A stretch of 64,000 nucleotides of DNA from Brachybacterium fresconis (GTDB lineage: Bacteria > Actinomycetota > Actinomycetes > Actinomycetales > Dermabacteraceae): NCBI RefSeq assembly GCF_017876515.1, contig NZ_JAGIOC010000001.1:2356001-2420000 (forward strand). The letters run 5' to 3'. Shown here in pieces: positions 17,934-26,965 of this stretch (the stretch's first letter is position 1; each line of letters starts with the position of its first letter). Both the position numbers and the translations under genes were made by a program. The notes below the pieces were generated by a model that worked only from the letters and a program-made list of their open reading frames with translations, did no database searches and was not told the DNA's origin.

Positions 17934-17962
17934 TTGACACCCGTCCTGTGAACGTTCACAAT
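17934..17962 (+). promoter_or_regulatory. araA promoter with perfect AraR-type operator
   Basis: TTGACA (17934-17939) and CACAAT (17957-17962) are 17 bases apart. The perfect 14-base palindrome TGTGAACGTTCACA (17947-17960) covers the spacer and most of the -10 box. It is the best copy of the motif that also occurs before the importer and araB. Confidence 0.75.
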
Positions 17963-18032
17963 TGAGAGGTCACCCCGCATCCCGCCGCTGCCGAGCGGCG
18001 GCCATGCGCCCCGTCCTCCCGAAGGAGTCACT

Positions 18033-19541
18033 GTGGACAATCCTTTCGACGCCCGCGAGATCTGGTTCCTGACCGGCAGCCAGGGCCTGTACGGCCCCGA
18101 GACCCTCGACCAGGTCGCCGAGCAGTCCCGCGTGATCGCCGAGACCCTCGACGCCGGCGCCGACATCCCGGTGAAGATCGTCTGGAAGCCGGTTCTCACC
18201 GATCGCGACGCGATCCGCGAGACCGCTCTGGCGGCGAACGCGGACCCCGCCTGCGTGGGCGTCATCGCCTGGATGCACACCTTCTCGCCGGCGAAGATGT
18301 GGATCCAGGGCCTGGACGCACTGACCACCCCGCTGCTGCACCTGCACACGCAGGCCAACGTCGCCCTGCCCTGGTCCACCATCGACATGGACTTCATGAA
18401 CCTCAACCAGGCCGCGCACGGCGACCGCGAGTTCGGGTACATCGCCACCCGGCTCGGGGTGAACCGCAAGACCGTCGTCGGCCATGCGAGCGATGCGGCC
18501 GTCCAGGCCAAGGTGGGCCGCTGGGCCCGCGCCGCCACCGGCTGGGCCGAGATGCACTCGCTGAAGCTCGCGCGCTTCGGCGACAACATGCGCGGCGTCG
18601 CCGTCACCGAGGGGGACAAGACCGAGGCCGAACTGCGCCTGGGCGTCTCGGTGAACACCTGGGGCGTCAACGATCTGGTCGAGGTGGTCGACGCCGTCGA
18701 CGAGCGCCTGATCGACGCCCTGGTCGCCGAGTACGAGGAGCACTACGACGTCGCCCCCGAGCTGCGCCAGGGCGGGGAGCGTCACGAGTCGCTGCGCTAC
18801 GGCGCCCGCCAGGAGATCGGCCTGCGCACCTTCCTCGACGAGGGCGGCTTCGGCGCGTTCACCACGAACTTCGAGGACCTCGGCGGGCTGCGCCAGCTGC
18901 CGGGCCTCGCGGTGCAGCGCCTGATGGCCGACGGCTACGGCTTCGGCGCCGAGGGCGACTGGAAGACCGCGATCCTGGTGCGGGTGGCCGCGGTGATGGG
19001 CTACGGCCTGCCCGGCGGCGCCTCCCTCATGGAGGACTACACCTACGAGCTCACGCCCGGCAGGGAGAAGATCCTCGGCGCCCACATGCTCGAGGTCTCC
19101 CCCTCGCTGACCACCGCGAAGCCCACCCTCGAGATCCATCCGCTGGGGATCGGCGACCGGGAGGACCCGGTGCGGCTGAAGTTCGCGGCCGACGCCGGAC
19201 CCGCCGTGGTGGTGGCCCTGTCTGACATGCGCGAGCGATTCCGCCTGGTCGCCAACGTGGTCGAGGTCGTCGAGCCCGACGAGGCGCTGCCGAAGCTGCC
19301 GGTGGCCTGCGCCGTCTGGGAACCCGCCCCGGACCTCGCGACCTCCGCCGAATGCTGGCTGACGGCCGGCGCCGCCCATCACACGGTGATGAGCAATGCG
19401 GTGGACCTCGAGGTGTGGGAAGACCTCGCCCAGATCGGCGACCTCGAGCTCGCCGTGATCGACGAGGACACCACGGTGCGCTCCTTCGCCCAGGAGCTGC
19501 GCACCAACCAGGTCTTCTACCGCCTCGGTCAGGGCTTCTGA
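18033..19541 (+). CDS. araA: L-arabinose isomerase
   Basis: Isomerises L-arabinose to L-ribulose, the first catabolic step; a cytoplasmic manganese-dependent enzyme. 502 residues, the usual length. Blocks at the start are [17 protein letters not shown] and [43 protein letters not shown] is in the substrate region, with metal-site segments [11 protein letters not shown] and MLEVSPSL. It starts with GTG at 18033, with GAAGGAG 5 bases upstream. Transcribed alone from an operator-controlled promoter, while araB and araD are 3-5 kb upstream. Confidence 0.97.
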   Translation: MDNPFDAREIWFLTGSQGLYGPETLDQVAEQSRVIAETLDAGADIPVKIVWKPVLTDRDAIRETALAANADPACVGVIAWMHTFSPAKMWIQGLDALTTPLLHLHTQANVALPWSTIDMDFMNLNQAAHGDREFGYIATRLGVNRKTVVGHASDAAVQAKVGRWARAATGWAEMHSLKLARFGDNMRGVAVTEGDKTEAELRLGVSVNTWGVNDLVEVVDAVDERLIDALVAEYEEHYDVAPELRQGGERHESLRYGARQEIGLRTFLDEGGFGAFTTNFEDLGGLRQLPGLAVQRLMADGYGFGAEGDWKTAILVRVAAVMGYGLPGGASLMEDYTYELTPGREKILGAHMLEVSPSLTTAKPTLEIHPLGIGDREDPVRLKFAADAGPAVVVALSDMRERFRLVANVVEVVEPDEALPKLPVACAVWEPAPDLATSAECWLTAGAAHHTVMSNAVDLEVWEDLAQIGDLELAVIDEDTTVRSFAQELRTNQVFYRLGQGF

Positions 19542-19580
19542 AGCTCCGGCCCGCGGCCGGGCCCTTCAGCAGCCCGGCCC

Positions 19581-19640
19581 CGCGGCCCGACCCGACCCGA
19601 CCCGGCCCGACCCGGCCCGACCCGGCCCGACCCGGCCCGA
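19581..19640. repeat. 10-base tandem repeat
   Basis: Four perfect copies of CCCGGCCCGA (19601-19640) preceded by two degenerate copies. It lies just after araA and directly before a large inverted repeat. Probably slippage-prone spacer DNA. Confidence 0.85.
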
Positions 19641-19642
19641 CC

Positions 19643-19705
19643 CCGCGAGCGTTGCACAGGTGGCGTTATGACACCGGCAATCCGCCAACTGTGCAACGCT
19701 CGCGG
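19643..19705. repeat. Large intergenic inverted repeat, likely terminator hairpin
   Basis: Arms of 23 bases (19643-19665 and 19683-19705) differ at a single position and enclose 17 bases. The core TTGCACAG resembles the arms of two further hairpins at 46331-46378 and 47897-47944. It sits between araA and the flavin oxidase gene and could end the araA transcript. Confidence 0.75.
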
Positions 19706-19734
19706 CACACTCCGCCGACACCTTCGAGGTCCCC

Positions 19735-21003
19735 ATGGCACCGTCTTCCCCCGCCCCGGGCCTGAGCTGGTCCGGCACCGTCGACTACGGGCCCGGGCCG
19801 TTGCATGCTCCGACCTCGGTCGACGAGCTGCGCGCCCTGGTCGCTCGCAGCCGGCGGATCCGGGCCCTCGGCACCCGGCACTCGTTCTCCCAGGTCGCGG
19901 CGAGCGACGGTCCGCTGGTGAGCCTCGCGAACCTCCCGTCGGACCTCGAGTTCGACACCGCAGCGCGCACCGTGCGGGTCGGCGCCGGGGTGCGCTACGG
20001 CGAGCTGTCCGCAGCCGCCGCCGAGGTGGGGCTGGCCGTGGCGAACACGGGCTCGCTCCCCCATATCTCGGTGGGCGGGGCGAGCGCGACGGGCACCCAT
20101 GGTTCCGGGGATCGCCACCGCTCGCTGGCCTCCTCGGTGCGGGCGATCGAGCTGATCACCCCAGGCGGTGACCTGGTGACGCTCTCCCGCGAGAAGGACC
20201 CGGAGATCTTCGACGGGGCGGTGCTCGCCCTCGGGGCCCTCGGCGTCGTCACCCACCTCACGCTCGATCTGGTGCCCGCCTTCGAGCTGCGCCAGAGCGT
20301 CCATCTCGATCTGGCCCCGGAGTCGATGCGCCAGGAGGACCTGGAATCCGTGCTGTCCGCCGGGTACAGCGTGAGCCTGTTCCACCATTGGGACGGGCAC
20401 ATCGCGCAGGCCTGGGTGAAGCAGGAGGCCGACGCGGCACCGCTGCCCGAGCAGTGGTTCGGCGGGCGGCGCGCCACCACCGCCGTCCACCCCGCCCCCG
20501 GGATGCCGGCCGACGTCTGCACCGATCAGACCGGAACTGCCGGGCCCTCGTACGAGCGGCTGCCGCATTTCCGGCTCGAGTTCACTCCGAGCAGCGGCGC
20601 GGAGATCCAGTCGGAGTACTTCGTGGCCCGCGAGGATCTGGGCGCGGCGCTCGCGGCGGTGATGCCGCTGGGCGAGCGGATCCGACCGCTGCTGCACGTC
20701 TCCGAGATCCGCACCGTCGCCGGCGATGACCTCTGGCTCTCGCCCGCGTACCGGCGCGACACCGCCTGCGTGCACTTCACCTGGCAGCAGCGGCCCGCCG
20801 AGGTGGCGGCGCTGCTTCCCCAGATCGAGGAGCGCCTGGCTCCGTTCGCGCCGCGTCCGCACTGGGGCAAGGTGTTCACCACGGACCCGGCGACGGTGCA
20901 GGCGCGGTACCCGCGGCTGGGCGATTTCCTCGCGCTGCGTGATCGGCTCGATCCGGGCCGCGTCTTCCGCAACGACTACGTCGACCGACTGCTCGGGGCG
21001 TGA
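19735..21003 (+). CDS. FAD-linked alditol/sugar-lactone oxidase-like protein
   Basis: 422 residues of the vanillyl-alcohol-oxidase fold: FAD-binding domain (residues about 20-190) and a substrate-binding domain of the arabinono-lactone-oxidase type. IRALGTRHSFSQVA places a histidine at residue 49, where alditol oxidases attach FAD covalently. Other blocks are NTGSLPHISVGGASATGTHGSG and the C-terminal LDPGRVFRNDYVDRLLG. Length and motifs fit alditol oxidase (xylitol/sorbitol to sugars with hydrogen peroxide) better than the longer gulonolactone oxidases. The ATG has GAGG 5 bases upstream. It follows araA, but no operator was found. A role in oxidising polyols alongside pentose catabolism is plausible and unproven. 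Confidence 0.85.
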   Translation: MAPSSPAPGLSWSGTVDYGPGPLHAPTSVDELRALVARSRRIRALGTRHSFSQVAASDGPLVSLANLPSDLEFDTAARTVRVGAGVRYGELSAAAAEVGLAVANTGSLPHISVGGASATGTHGSGDRHRSLASSVRAIELITPGGDLVTLSREKDPEIFDGAVLALGALGVVTHLTLDLVPAFELRQSVHLDLAPESMRQEDLESVLSAGYSVSLFHHWDGHIAQAWVKQEADAAPLPEQWFGGRRATTAVHPAPGMPADVCTDQTGTAGPSYERLPHFRLEFTPSSGAEIQSEYFVAREDLGAALAAVMPLGERIRPLLHVSEIRTVAGDDLWLSPAYRRDTACVHFTWQQRPAEVAALLPQIEERLAPFAPRPHWGKVFTTDPATVQARYPRLGDFLALRDRLDPGRVFRNDYVDRLLGA

Positions 21004-21072
21004 GGACAGGAGACCCGGCACCGCGAATGTGAAGCTCTCGGAGCGGTCACGCGAGTCCTCCTCCGCAGGCGC

Positions 21073-21915
21073 TCACATGTCCTGGTAGCGCGACCTCAGG
21101 AAGCAGTACACCCCGAAGATGATCAGCCCGCCGCCGATCACCAGCAGCATCACCTTCCCCGCGGGCAGGCCCGCCATGGTGTGCAGGGCCCCGTCCAGTC
21201 CGGTGGACTTCTGGGGATCCGAGGAGAGCCCGGCCCAGCCGAGCAGCGCTCCCACCGCCACCAGGGCCAGCCCCTTCGCGGTATAGCCGACGATCCCCGT
21301 GGCCCGCAGGACGATGCCGATGCTCGGGTGCTTGCTGCGGTCCAGCTGGTTCAGGAAGCGGCGGGTGAGACCGATGACCGCATAGCCGATGCCGATCCCG
21401 ATCACGACGGCGGCGAGGAGCAGCGCCAGGGCGCGTCCGGTCCCGGTGCCCAGGAGGCCTGCCGTGAGGGACTCGGTCTGCGAGCTGGTGGAGGAGCTGC
21501 CGCCGGCGGCGAAGCGCAGCACCGTCACGGACAGGGCCGCGTAGGCCACCGCCTTGCCGAGCCACCGCGCCGCCTCCCCCGCAGCAGCCGTCTTCGTCGT
21601 GCGACGACGCGCCCCGAACCATGCCCGCAGCACCAACCACAGCGCGAGGGCGATCATCGCCGTACCACCGGCCCAGAGCAGGACCTGGCCACCGGGGGCC
21701 TGCGCGATCATCGCCATCGCCCCGGAGCGATCAGCGCTGCTGCCGGGGATGCCGAGCGCGATGTGCAGGGCGATCCAGCCGATCAGCACATGGACGATGC
21801 CGCTCATGAGGAAGCCGCCGCGCGCCACGACGTGGAAGCCGGGCTGCTCGACCGCGGTCTCCGCCGCCTCCTCGACGGCCTCGGCGCCGTCGTGCTCGTC
21901 GCTGCTCGGTCCCAT
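21073..21915 (-). CDS. DUF1206-family membrane protein
   Basis: 280 residues, about six transmembrane helices arranged as three similar pairs, each with an arginine/glycine-rich entry (for example ARGGFLMSGIVHVLIGWIAL, GKAVAYAALSVTVLRFAAG and RATGIVGYTAKGLALVAVG). This threefold pattern is typical of DUF1206, a family of unknown function common in actinobacteria. An acidic N-terminus (DEHDGAEAVEEAAETAVE) is cytoplasmic. It lies 49 bases after the fusion-protein gene in the same direction, but nothing links it to rhamnose metabolism. Confidence 0.85.
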   Translation of the reverse strand: MGPSSDEHDGAEAVEEAAETAVEQPGFHVVARGGFLMSGIVHVLIGWIALHIALGIPGSSADRSGAMAMIAQAPGGQVLLWAGGTAMIALALWLVLRAWFGARRRTTKTAAAGEAARWLGKAVAYAALSVTVLRFAAGGSSSTSSQTESLTAGLLGTGTGRALALLLAAVVIGIGIGYAVIGLTRRFLNQLDRSKHPSIGIVLRATGIVGYTAKGLALVAVGALLGWAGLSSDPQKSTGLDGALHTMAGLPAGKVMLLVIGGGLIIFGVYCFLRSRYQDM

Positions 21916-21964
21916 GGACGCACTCTAGGACGAGGGGGACGACGGGATCACCCGGGTCGGCTCG

Positions 21965-24265
21965 TCACCGCTCCGCGACGCGCACCATCACCTCGGCGTC
22001 GTAGGCCTGCGAGGACGCCATCGAGCCGCGATACCAGGCCAGCACCGACCGCCCCGGATCGCCCGGCACCGCGATGGGTCGGAGGTTGTCGACCGCGGAT
22101 CCTTCGGTGACCGGCGTCCAGGTCCAGCTGCGTCCGTCGTCGGCCGTGCAGCCGTGGAAGATCTCGTGATGCGCCAGCACGGTGCCGTCGCGGGGGTCCA
22201 CGACGGTGGAGAGCCAGAGGGCGTCGGGGTCCTCCGGGTCGATGGTGGCCAGGCCCGTGTAGTCCTCCTCGTGCGGGAGCAGCTGGGGACCGGCCGCGGC
22301 GAGCTCGCGCACCTGCCAGGCGCTCTCCCCCGGCCGCAGCACGCCGCGGACGAAGCGGTGGTCGATCGGGCCGAGCATCCCGCGGCCGGTGCCGCTGCCA
22401 CAGCCACAGCCACAGCCACAGCCACTGCCGGGAGCGTCGCCGGCCCGCGCGGTCATCAGGGCAACCAGGCTGCCGTCGGGGAAGCGCCGCAGGTCCGTGG
22501 TCCAGGCGTGGGTCAGGACCGTGCCGTCTCCGTTCGAGCCGATCCCGCTCGAGTCGCCCCAGGTCGACCCGCTGGCGAGCACGCAGGTCAGGTCCTCCGC
22601 CCGGGGCGTGGGATCCGAGAGCCCCCGCCGCAGCTCCCCCACCCGCGTGCCGTCGCTGCGGTGCAGGTGGCCGTCCGCGAGGTAGCCGTGCCAGATCGCG
22701 GTGGGGTAGTCGCGCGGGTGGTGCTCGGTGATGATCACGTCGATGCGGTCGTCCGTCCCGAAGCGGGTGCCGGAAGCGTAGCGGGCATAGCCGTTGACGT
22801 ATCCGATCTTCTCGCGGGTGAGCAGACGGCCTCCGAAGGTCCAGGTGTCGCCGTCGTCGTCGGAGACGAGATAGCAGGGGTCGTCGTTGATCGCGCGGAC
22901 GAAGCAGTACAGGACGCCGTCGAGCTGGTGGAGGTTCTGGTAGGTCACGCCCCGGCTGCCGCCCCCGGCGCGCGCCTGCTCCGGGGAGTCGAACAGCTCG
23001 CGCCAGTCGAAGACCGCCTCGGGCCCCCATCGGGTGGGGTCGCCGACCTCGCTGATCCGCCAGCGGGTGAGGTCATCGGACTTGTGCCGGCTGTAGACGG
23101 CGAGCCAGCGCCCGTCCGCACGGCGCCATAGGGCGGGGTTGTCGTGGTCGTCGGACTCGAGGCCGTGGTGCAGGGTGAGGGTGCGGGCGACGGGGTCGAT
23201 GCCGGCCACCGATCCGTGCTCGCCGAGCCGGTCCAGATCCACGATCGTCAGATCGATATCGCCGCCGCGCCCCGGCCCGTCGGCCCCGGCATCGGAGGCG
23301 ACCGAGCCGAGCAGCAGGTGGCCGGAGCCCGGGTCGACGAGGGCGCGCTCGTCCTGGAACCAGCACCAGCCGCCGTTGCTGTTCACGACGGCCGTACGGC
23401 CCGGTGCAGCGGAGCGGGCAGGGACGGCTGGAGAAGCCGACGTGGCGGAGCCCGACGCCTCCGACGTGGGCACCGCGCTCGCGGTGGCCGCACGCGCATC
23501 CCGGTCGGCCTCGCGCACCGTCTCGAGCGCCGAGCCGGCCTCGCGCGGCAGGTCCGCCCAGGTGCACTCGATCGAGACCGGCCCGTCGTAGCCGCCGCTG
23601 CGCAGCGCCTGGAGGAACTCGCGCAGCGGCCAGTCCCCCTGCCCGGGCGGGGTGCGGTCGGTGTCGGCGATGTGCGCATGGGCCACCCGACCGCCTTGCT
23701 CGCGCACCACATCGAATGATTCGTGCTCGAGCATGACGTGGAAAAGGTCCGCGACCACCCGCATACGATCCAAGCCGTGCTGGTCGAGGAAGGCGATCGC
23801 CTCGGCGATGTCGTTGATCTGGTCGGTCTCCCCGCGATGCAGCGGTTCGAGGATCGCCTCCAGCCCCTGCTCGGCCGCGAGGTCCCGCGCCAGGCGCACC
23901 GTCTGCGCGAGCCGAGCCCGGGCCGTCGTCGGGTCGACGCCGTCGGGGGTCCGACGGGACGCGCCGCTGCCCAGCACGATCGTCGCCCCGGGCCTCGCGC
24001 ACCGGGCAGCCGCTGCCATCACCGTGCGCAGGTACTCCTCGATCAGGGCCTGCGGCATCGCCGGATCGGACAGGCGCAGCTCGGGCGGGCAGAGCACCGC
24101 GAAGGACGGTGCCTTCGCCCAGTCCTCGAGGCCCGGGGCAGGGCCCCAGGTGCCGGAGGCGTCGGGCACCACGACGTTGTCCACGATCGTCGGCTCGACG
24201 TAGTCCGCACCGGCGGCGAGTGCGGCGGCCGCCTGCGCCTGCCCAGCGATGATGCCGTAGGCCAC
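21965..24265 (-). CDS. Fusion of sugar isomerase/epimerase barrel with BNR-type beta-propeller
   Basis: 766 residues in one uninterrupted frame. Residues about 1-240 are an IolE/xylose-isomerase-like TIM barrel (AP-endonuclease 2 superfamily) with EPLHRGETDQINDIAEA, RMRVVADLFHVMLEHE and VAHAHIADTDR, including likely metal ligands Glu, Asp and His. After an Ala/Ser/Pro-rich linker of about 60 residues comes a BNR-repeat domain beginning NSNGGWCWFQDERALVD, with ADGRWLAVYSRHK and LVSDDDGDTWTFGG, like families acting on acidic or rhamnosylated glycans. No signal peptide is present, so it should be cytoplasmic. A Cys/Gly dipeptide run (residues about 615-624) reflects a hexanucleotide repeat. GTG 24265 lies 5 bases after the hydrolase gene. 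Substrates unknown; context suggests rhamnose-containing oligosaccharides. Confidence 0.85.
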   Translation of the reverse strand: MAYGIIAGQAQAAAALAAGADYVEPTIVDNVVVPDASGTWGPAPGLEDWAKAPSFAVLCPPELRLSDPAMPQALIEEYLRTVMAAAARCARPGATIVLGSGASRRTPDGVDPTTARARLAQTVRLARDLAAEQGLEAILEPLHRGETDQINDIAEAIAFLDQHGLDRMRVVADLFHVMLEHESFDVVREQGGRVAHAHIADTDRTPPGQGDWPLREFLQALRSGGYDGPVSIECTWADLPREAGSALETVREADRDARAATASAVPTSEASGSATSASPAVPARSAAPGRTAVVNSNGGWCWFQDERALVDPGSGHLLLGSVASDAGADGPGRGGDIDLTIVDLDRLGEHGSVAGIDPVARTLTLHHGLESDDHDNPALWRRADGRWLAVYSRHKSDDLTRWRISEVGDPTRWGPEAVFDWRELFDSPEQARAGGGSRGVTYQNLHQLDGVLYCFVRAINDDPCYLVSDDDGDTWTFGGRLLTREKIGYVNGYARYASGTRFGTDDRIDVIITEHHPRDYPTAIWHGYLADGHLHRSDGTRVGELRRGLSDPTPRAEDLTCVLASGSTWGDSSGIGSNGDGTVLTHAWTTDLRRFPDGSLVALMTARAGDAPGSGCGCGCGCGSGTGRGMLGPIDHRFVRGVLRPGESAWQVRELAAAGPQLLPHEEDYTGLATIDPEDPDALWLSTVVDPRDGTVLAHHEIFHGCTADDGRSWTWTPVTEGSAVDNLRPIAVPGDPGRSVLAWYRGSMASSQAYDAEVMVRVAER

Positions 24266-24270
24266 AGGGG

Positions 24271-25311
24271 TCAGAGCTCCTGGAGGATGCCGGCCATACG
24301 GTCCATCGACGCCGCCGCCTGCGGCAGGCCGACCCGGTTCAGGTGCCCGTGACAGGCCCCGCGGCGCACGACGTGCTCGACGTCCACGCCGGCCTCGGCC
24401 AGCTGCTCCGCGTAGCGGCGGCCGCTGACGCGCAGGTCGTCGAACTCGTCGGCCTCGAGGTAGGTGCGAGGCAGGACGGCCAGCTGCTGGGTGCTCGCCA
24501 GTCCTGGGAACTCGTGGGGCACCGCGTCCTCGAGAGCGCGGCCGATGTAGTTCTCCGACATGGCCCGCATCGTCTCGGGCGGGAAGCGCAGCAGGGTCGG
24601 GGTCACGGCGAGCGCGGCGGTTTCGTCGGTCGTCGGCTCCGGGCTGATCGGATGCGTCACGGGGTAGAGCAGCAGCGAGGCCGCGAGCGGAGCGCCGTCC
24701 TCGGCCAGGCGCAGCGAAGCGGCCGCAGCGAGGTTGCCGCCCGCGCTGGCGCCGCCGATCGCCGCCCGGGCGCGATCGATGCCGAGCTCGTCGGCATGCT
24801 CTCGGGTCCAGGTCACGGCGGCGCACACGTCATCCAGCGGGACCGGCGCGAGCACGCGTGCGGGACCGCCCGGGAGCTCCCGCGCGGGGGTGCCGTCGAT
24901 CTCGTCGCACAGCCGGTAGTCGACCGAGACCACCACGGCTCCGGCGCGGCCGGCGATGCCGCGCGCGACGTGGTCGCCCTCGGGCATGTCGAGGTCGCCG
25001 TGCATGAAGCCGCCGCCGTGGCACCACACCAGGCACGGCCGGGGCCCATCGGCCGCGGTGGGTGGGGTGTAGAGGCGCACCGGGATGGGGCCGTGGGGAC
25101 CGGGGATCTCCCGGTCCTCGATCCTCAGCTCCCACTGCTCGGCGGGACCGTAGGGCTCGTCCCAGGCGCGATGGACCGCGGGGTCGACGTCCGCCCAGGT
25201 GGCGGCGTCGCCGAGCTGCCGCATCCGGCGTTCCATCTCGTCCGACGCGGTCGGGGTGAGCGGGGCGGGCGATGCGGACGGGATCTGGGCGGTGGTCTGC
25301 GGCTGGGTCAT
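24271..25311 (-). CDS. Alpha/beta hydrolase, hormone-sensitive-lipase-like esterase
   Basis: 346 residues. The oxyanion-hole motif HGGGFMHGD and the nucleophile elbow GGASAGGN identify the HSL-type esterase family; the acid is probably in LEADEFDDLRVSG and the base in GACHGHLN. The N-terminal 60 residues form a cap. No signal peptide, so it should act in the cytoplasm on small acyl esters. GGAG is 6 bases before the ATG. It lies between the MFS transporter and fusion genes in one leftward operon, so deacetylation of imported sugars is a reasonable guess. A stand-alone detoxification esterase cannot be excluded. Confidence 0.9.
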   Translation of the reverse strand: MTQPQTTAQIPSASPAPLTPTASDEMERRMRQLGDAATWADVDPAVHRAWDEPYGPAEQWELRIEDREIPGPHGPIPVRLYTPPTAADGPRPCLVWCHGGGFMHGDLDMPEGDHVARGIAGRAGAVVVSVDYRLCDEIDGTPARELPGGPARVLAPVPLDDVCAAVTWTREHADELGIDRARAAIGGASAGGNLAAAASLRLAEDGAPLAASLLLYPVTHPISPEPTTDETAALAVTPTLLRFPPETMRAMSENYIGRALEDAVPHEFPGLASTQQLAVLPRTYLEADEFDDLRVSGRRYAEQLAEAGVDVEHVVRRGACHGHLNRVGLPQAAASMDRMAGILQEL

Positions 25312-25370
25312 GAAGCACTCCGGTTCGGGTGGGACGTGGACGACGGGACGGCGCCCGCGCCATGGGACCA

Positions 25371-26696
25371 TCATGCGCCGACGCGATGCCCGTAGCGCTC
25401 GACCTCGATCTGCTCGAGTGTCTTTCCGCGGGTATCCGGGGCCCCGATCACCCCGATCAGCAGCGCGCCGACCAGCAGGGCGATCATGATCCCGCCGACG
25501 AACGGCACGCCCTGGGCGGCGAGCAGCGTGGGGAAGAAGTAGCTGAGCACCCCCACGGCGATGCGGGCCACGAAGAACACCACGCCCTGGGCGCTGGCCC
25601 GGTACGGGGTCGCGAACATCTCAGCGGTCCACAGCGCATAGAACGCCTGGGCGCCGATGCCGGCAGCCACGCCCCAGACCACGGCGAACAGGATCAGCAG
25701 CGGCGTCGTGACGTGCACGAACACCAGCAGGACCCAGGCCAGGATCCCGAGCACCGCCCCGATGCCGTACAGCAGGCGACGATCGATCCTGTCCCCCAGC
25801 AGCATGAAGCCGAAGTAGGTCGCCACCACGGTCATGGTCCACAGCAGCACCTGGAGCAGGTTCTGGCCGGTCGCGCTCGCCACTCCGGCGGTCTCGTAGA
25901 CGCGGGGCATGAAGATGCCCATCTGCCCCGCGACGGTGTTCCACAGCGCGTAGACGCCGATGAGGAACAGCAGCGCCTTGATGTTGCGGGGGTGGGACAG
26001 CAGCTCCCGCAGTCCGCGATGTCGTACCGGGGTGCCGTGCGCGGCGGCGGCGTCACGTTTCTTCTTCTGCTCGGTCCAGAGGCTGGATTCGGCCAGGCCC
26101 CGGCGCACCCACCAGGTGATGAAGGCGATCACGAACAGGTGCGCGAAGACGATCCGCGTGCCGAGCAGGCCGAGCGGCACCAGAGCGGTGGCGATGGCGA
26201 ACACGACGGCCGGGCCCAGCGACCAGGCCAGCTGGGCGGTCCCCACGTGGCGAGCGCGGTGGGCGTGAGGGGCCTGTTCGGCGATGTATGTCCAGGCCAC
26301 GGGGACGCCGGCACCGACGGCGATGCCGGTGAGGATGACGCCGAGCACGAGCATCCAGGCCTGGCCGGCGAAGACGACCAGGAGGGTGCCGACCATGTAG
26401 AGGATGAGGTCGTAGGTGTAGATGAACTTACGACCGTAGCGGTCTCCGAGCGGGCCGCCGATCATCGCGCCCACCGCGGCGCCGAACGCATTCGCGGAGA
26501 CGGCGGCGACCAGACCCACCATCCAGTTCGAGAAGCCGAAGTACTCCTGCCACAAGGTGAGGCTGGTGGCCAGGGCGATGATCGAGCCGGCCTCGATGTA
26601 GTTCGACATCGCCACCGCGATGGTGGCCTTCCAGCCACGTACAGATCCGGGTCGGGGCCCCGTGGGCAACGTCGTCCCGCGGGACTGGGCGGTCAT
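25371..26696 (-). CDS. MFS sugar transporter
   Basis: 441 residues with 12 predicted helices. The loop between helices 2 and 3 reads GGPLGDRYGRKFIY, the classical MFS motif repeated in weaker form as LLGDRIDRRLLYGIG in the second half, so the sugar-porter/MHS type is likely. The ATG has GAAGGAG 5 bases upstream; the frame extends further upstream, but without a better start. Its promoter shares an operator with rhaI, divergent on the other side, which suggests uptake of L-rhamnose or a rhamnoside. It resembles the MFS gene at 42382 in size and context (both beside the operator), including the motif layout. Confidence 0.88.
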   Translation of the reverse strand: MTAQSRGTTLPTGPRPGSVRGWKATIAVAMSNYIEAGSIIALATSLTLWQEYFGFSNWMVGLVAAVSANAFGAAVGAMIGGPLGDRYGRKFIYTYDLILYMVGTLLVVFAGQAWMLVLGVILTGIAVGAGVPVAWTYIAEQAPHAHRARHVGTAQLAWSLGPAVVFAIATALVPLGLLGTRIVFAHLFVIAFITWWVRRGLAESSLWTEQKKKRDAAAAHGTPVRHRGLRELLSHPRNIKALLFLIGVYALWNTVAGQMGIFMPRVYETAGVASATGQNLLQVLLWTMTVVATYFGFMLLGDRIDRRLLYGIGAVLGILAWVLLVFVHVTTPLLILFAVVWGVAAGIGAQAFYALWTAEMFATPYRASAQGVVFFVARIAVGVLSYFFPTLLAAQGVPFVGGIMIALLVGALLIGVIGAPDTRGKTLEQIEVERYGHRVGA

Positions 26697-26778
26697 GGGC
26701 TCTCCTTCGAGCAGTGGGGGTCGCAGACGGGAAGCGCGCCGTGGGGACAGCGCGACACCTTGTGACTCGGTCGCGGGA

Positions 26779-26815
26779 ATGCTACGTTGATTTATGAGTC
26801 GTTTCAATAGTGGGG
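26779..26815. promoter_or_regulatory. Divergent rhamnose promoter with LacI-type operator
   Basis: Operator TGAGTCGTTTCA (26795-26806) is followed by ATAGTGGGG, and the same motif with the same flank is found at 42301. Leftward, TTGAAA (26807-26802) and TAGCAT (26784-26779) are 17 bases apart, a good promoter for the MFS operon whose -35 box lies in the operator. Rightward boxes for rhaI are less clear. The rhaI leader (about 150 bases) contains a perfect palindrome GCGAGATCTCGC (26864-26875). Confidence 0.65.
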
Positions 26816-26965
26816 TGGACGATATCGGCCGGCGTCGGGCCGACGGAACCTCGTCGACCTCGTGCGAGATCTCGCGGGACGGCGCTCGACGCCGCGACCG
26901 CTCTGACCGCCCATCCCACTGCGCACCTCACGGACGTCGTCCGTGAGCATCCGAAGGAGCCCACC

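Noticed and set aside
16178..18670. 830-codon open frame on the minus strand across the BCCT and araA genes
   Set aside because: Composition is rich in Arg, Gly, His and Asp as expected for antisense frames in GC-rich DNA, no family motif is seen, and both opposing genes are unambiguous.
22394..22425. Hexanucleotide repeat as a possible frameshifting or phase-variation tract
   Set aside because: The unit is six bases, so changes in copy number keep the frame; it only lengthens a Cys/Gly run.
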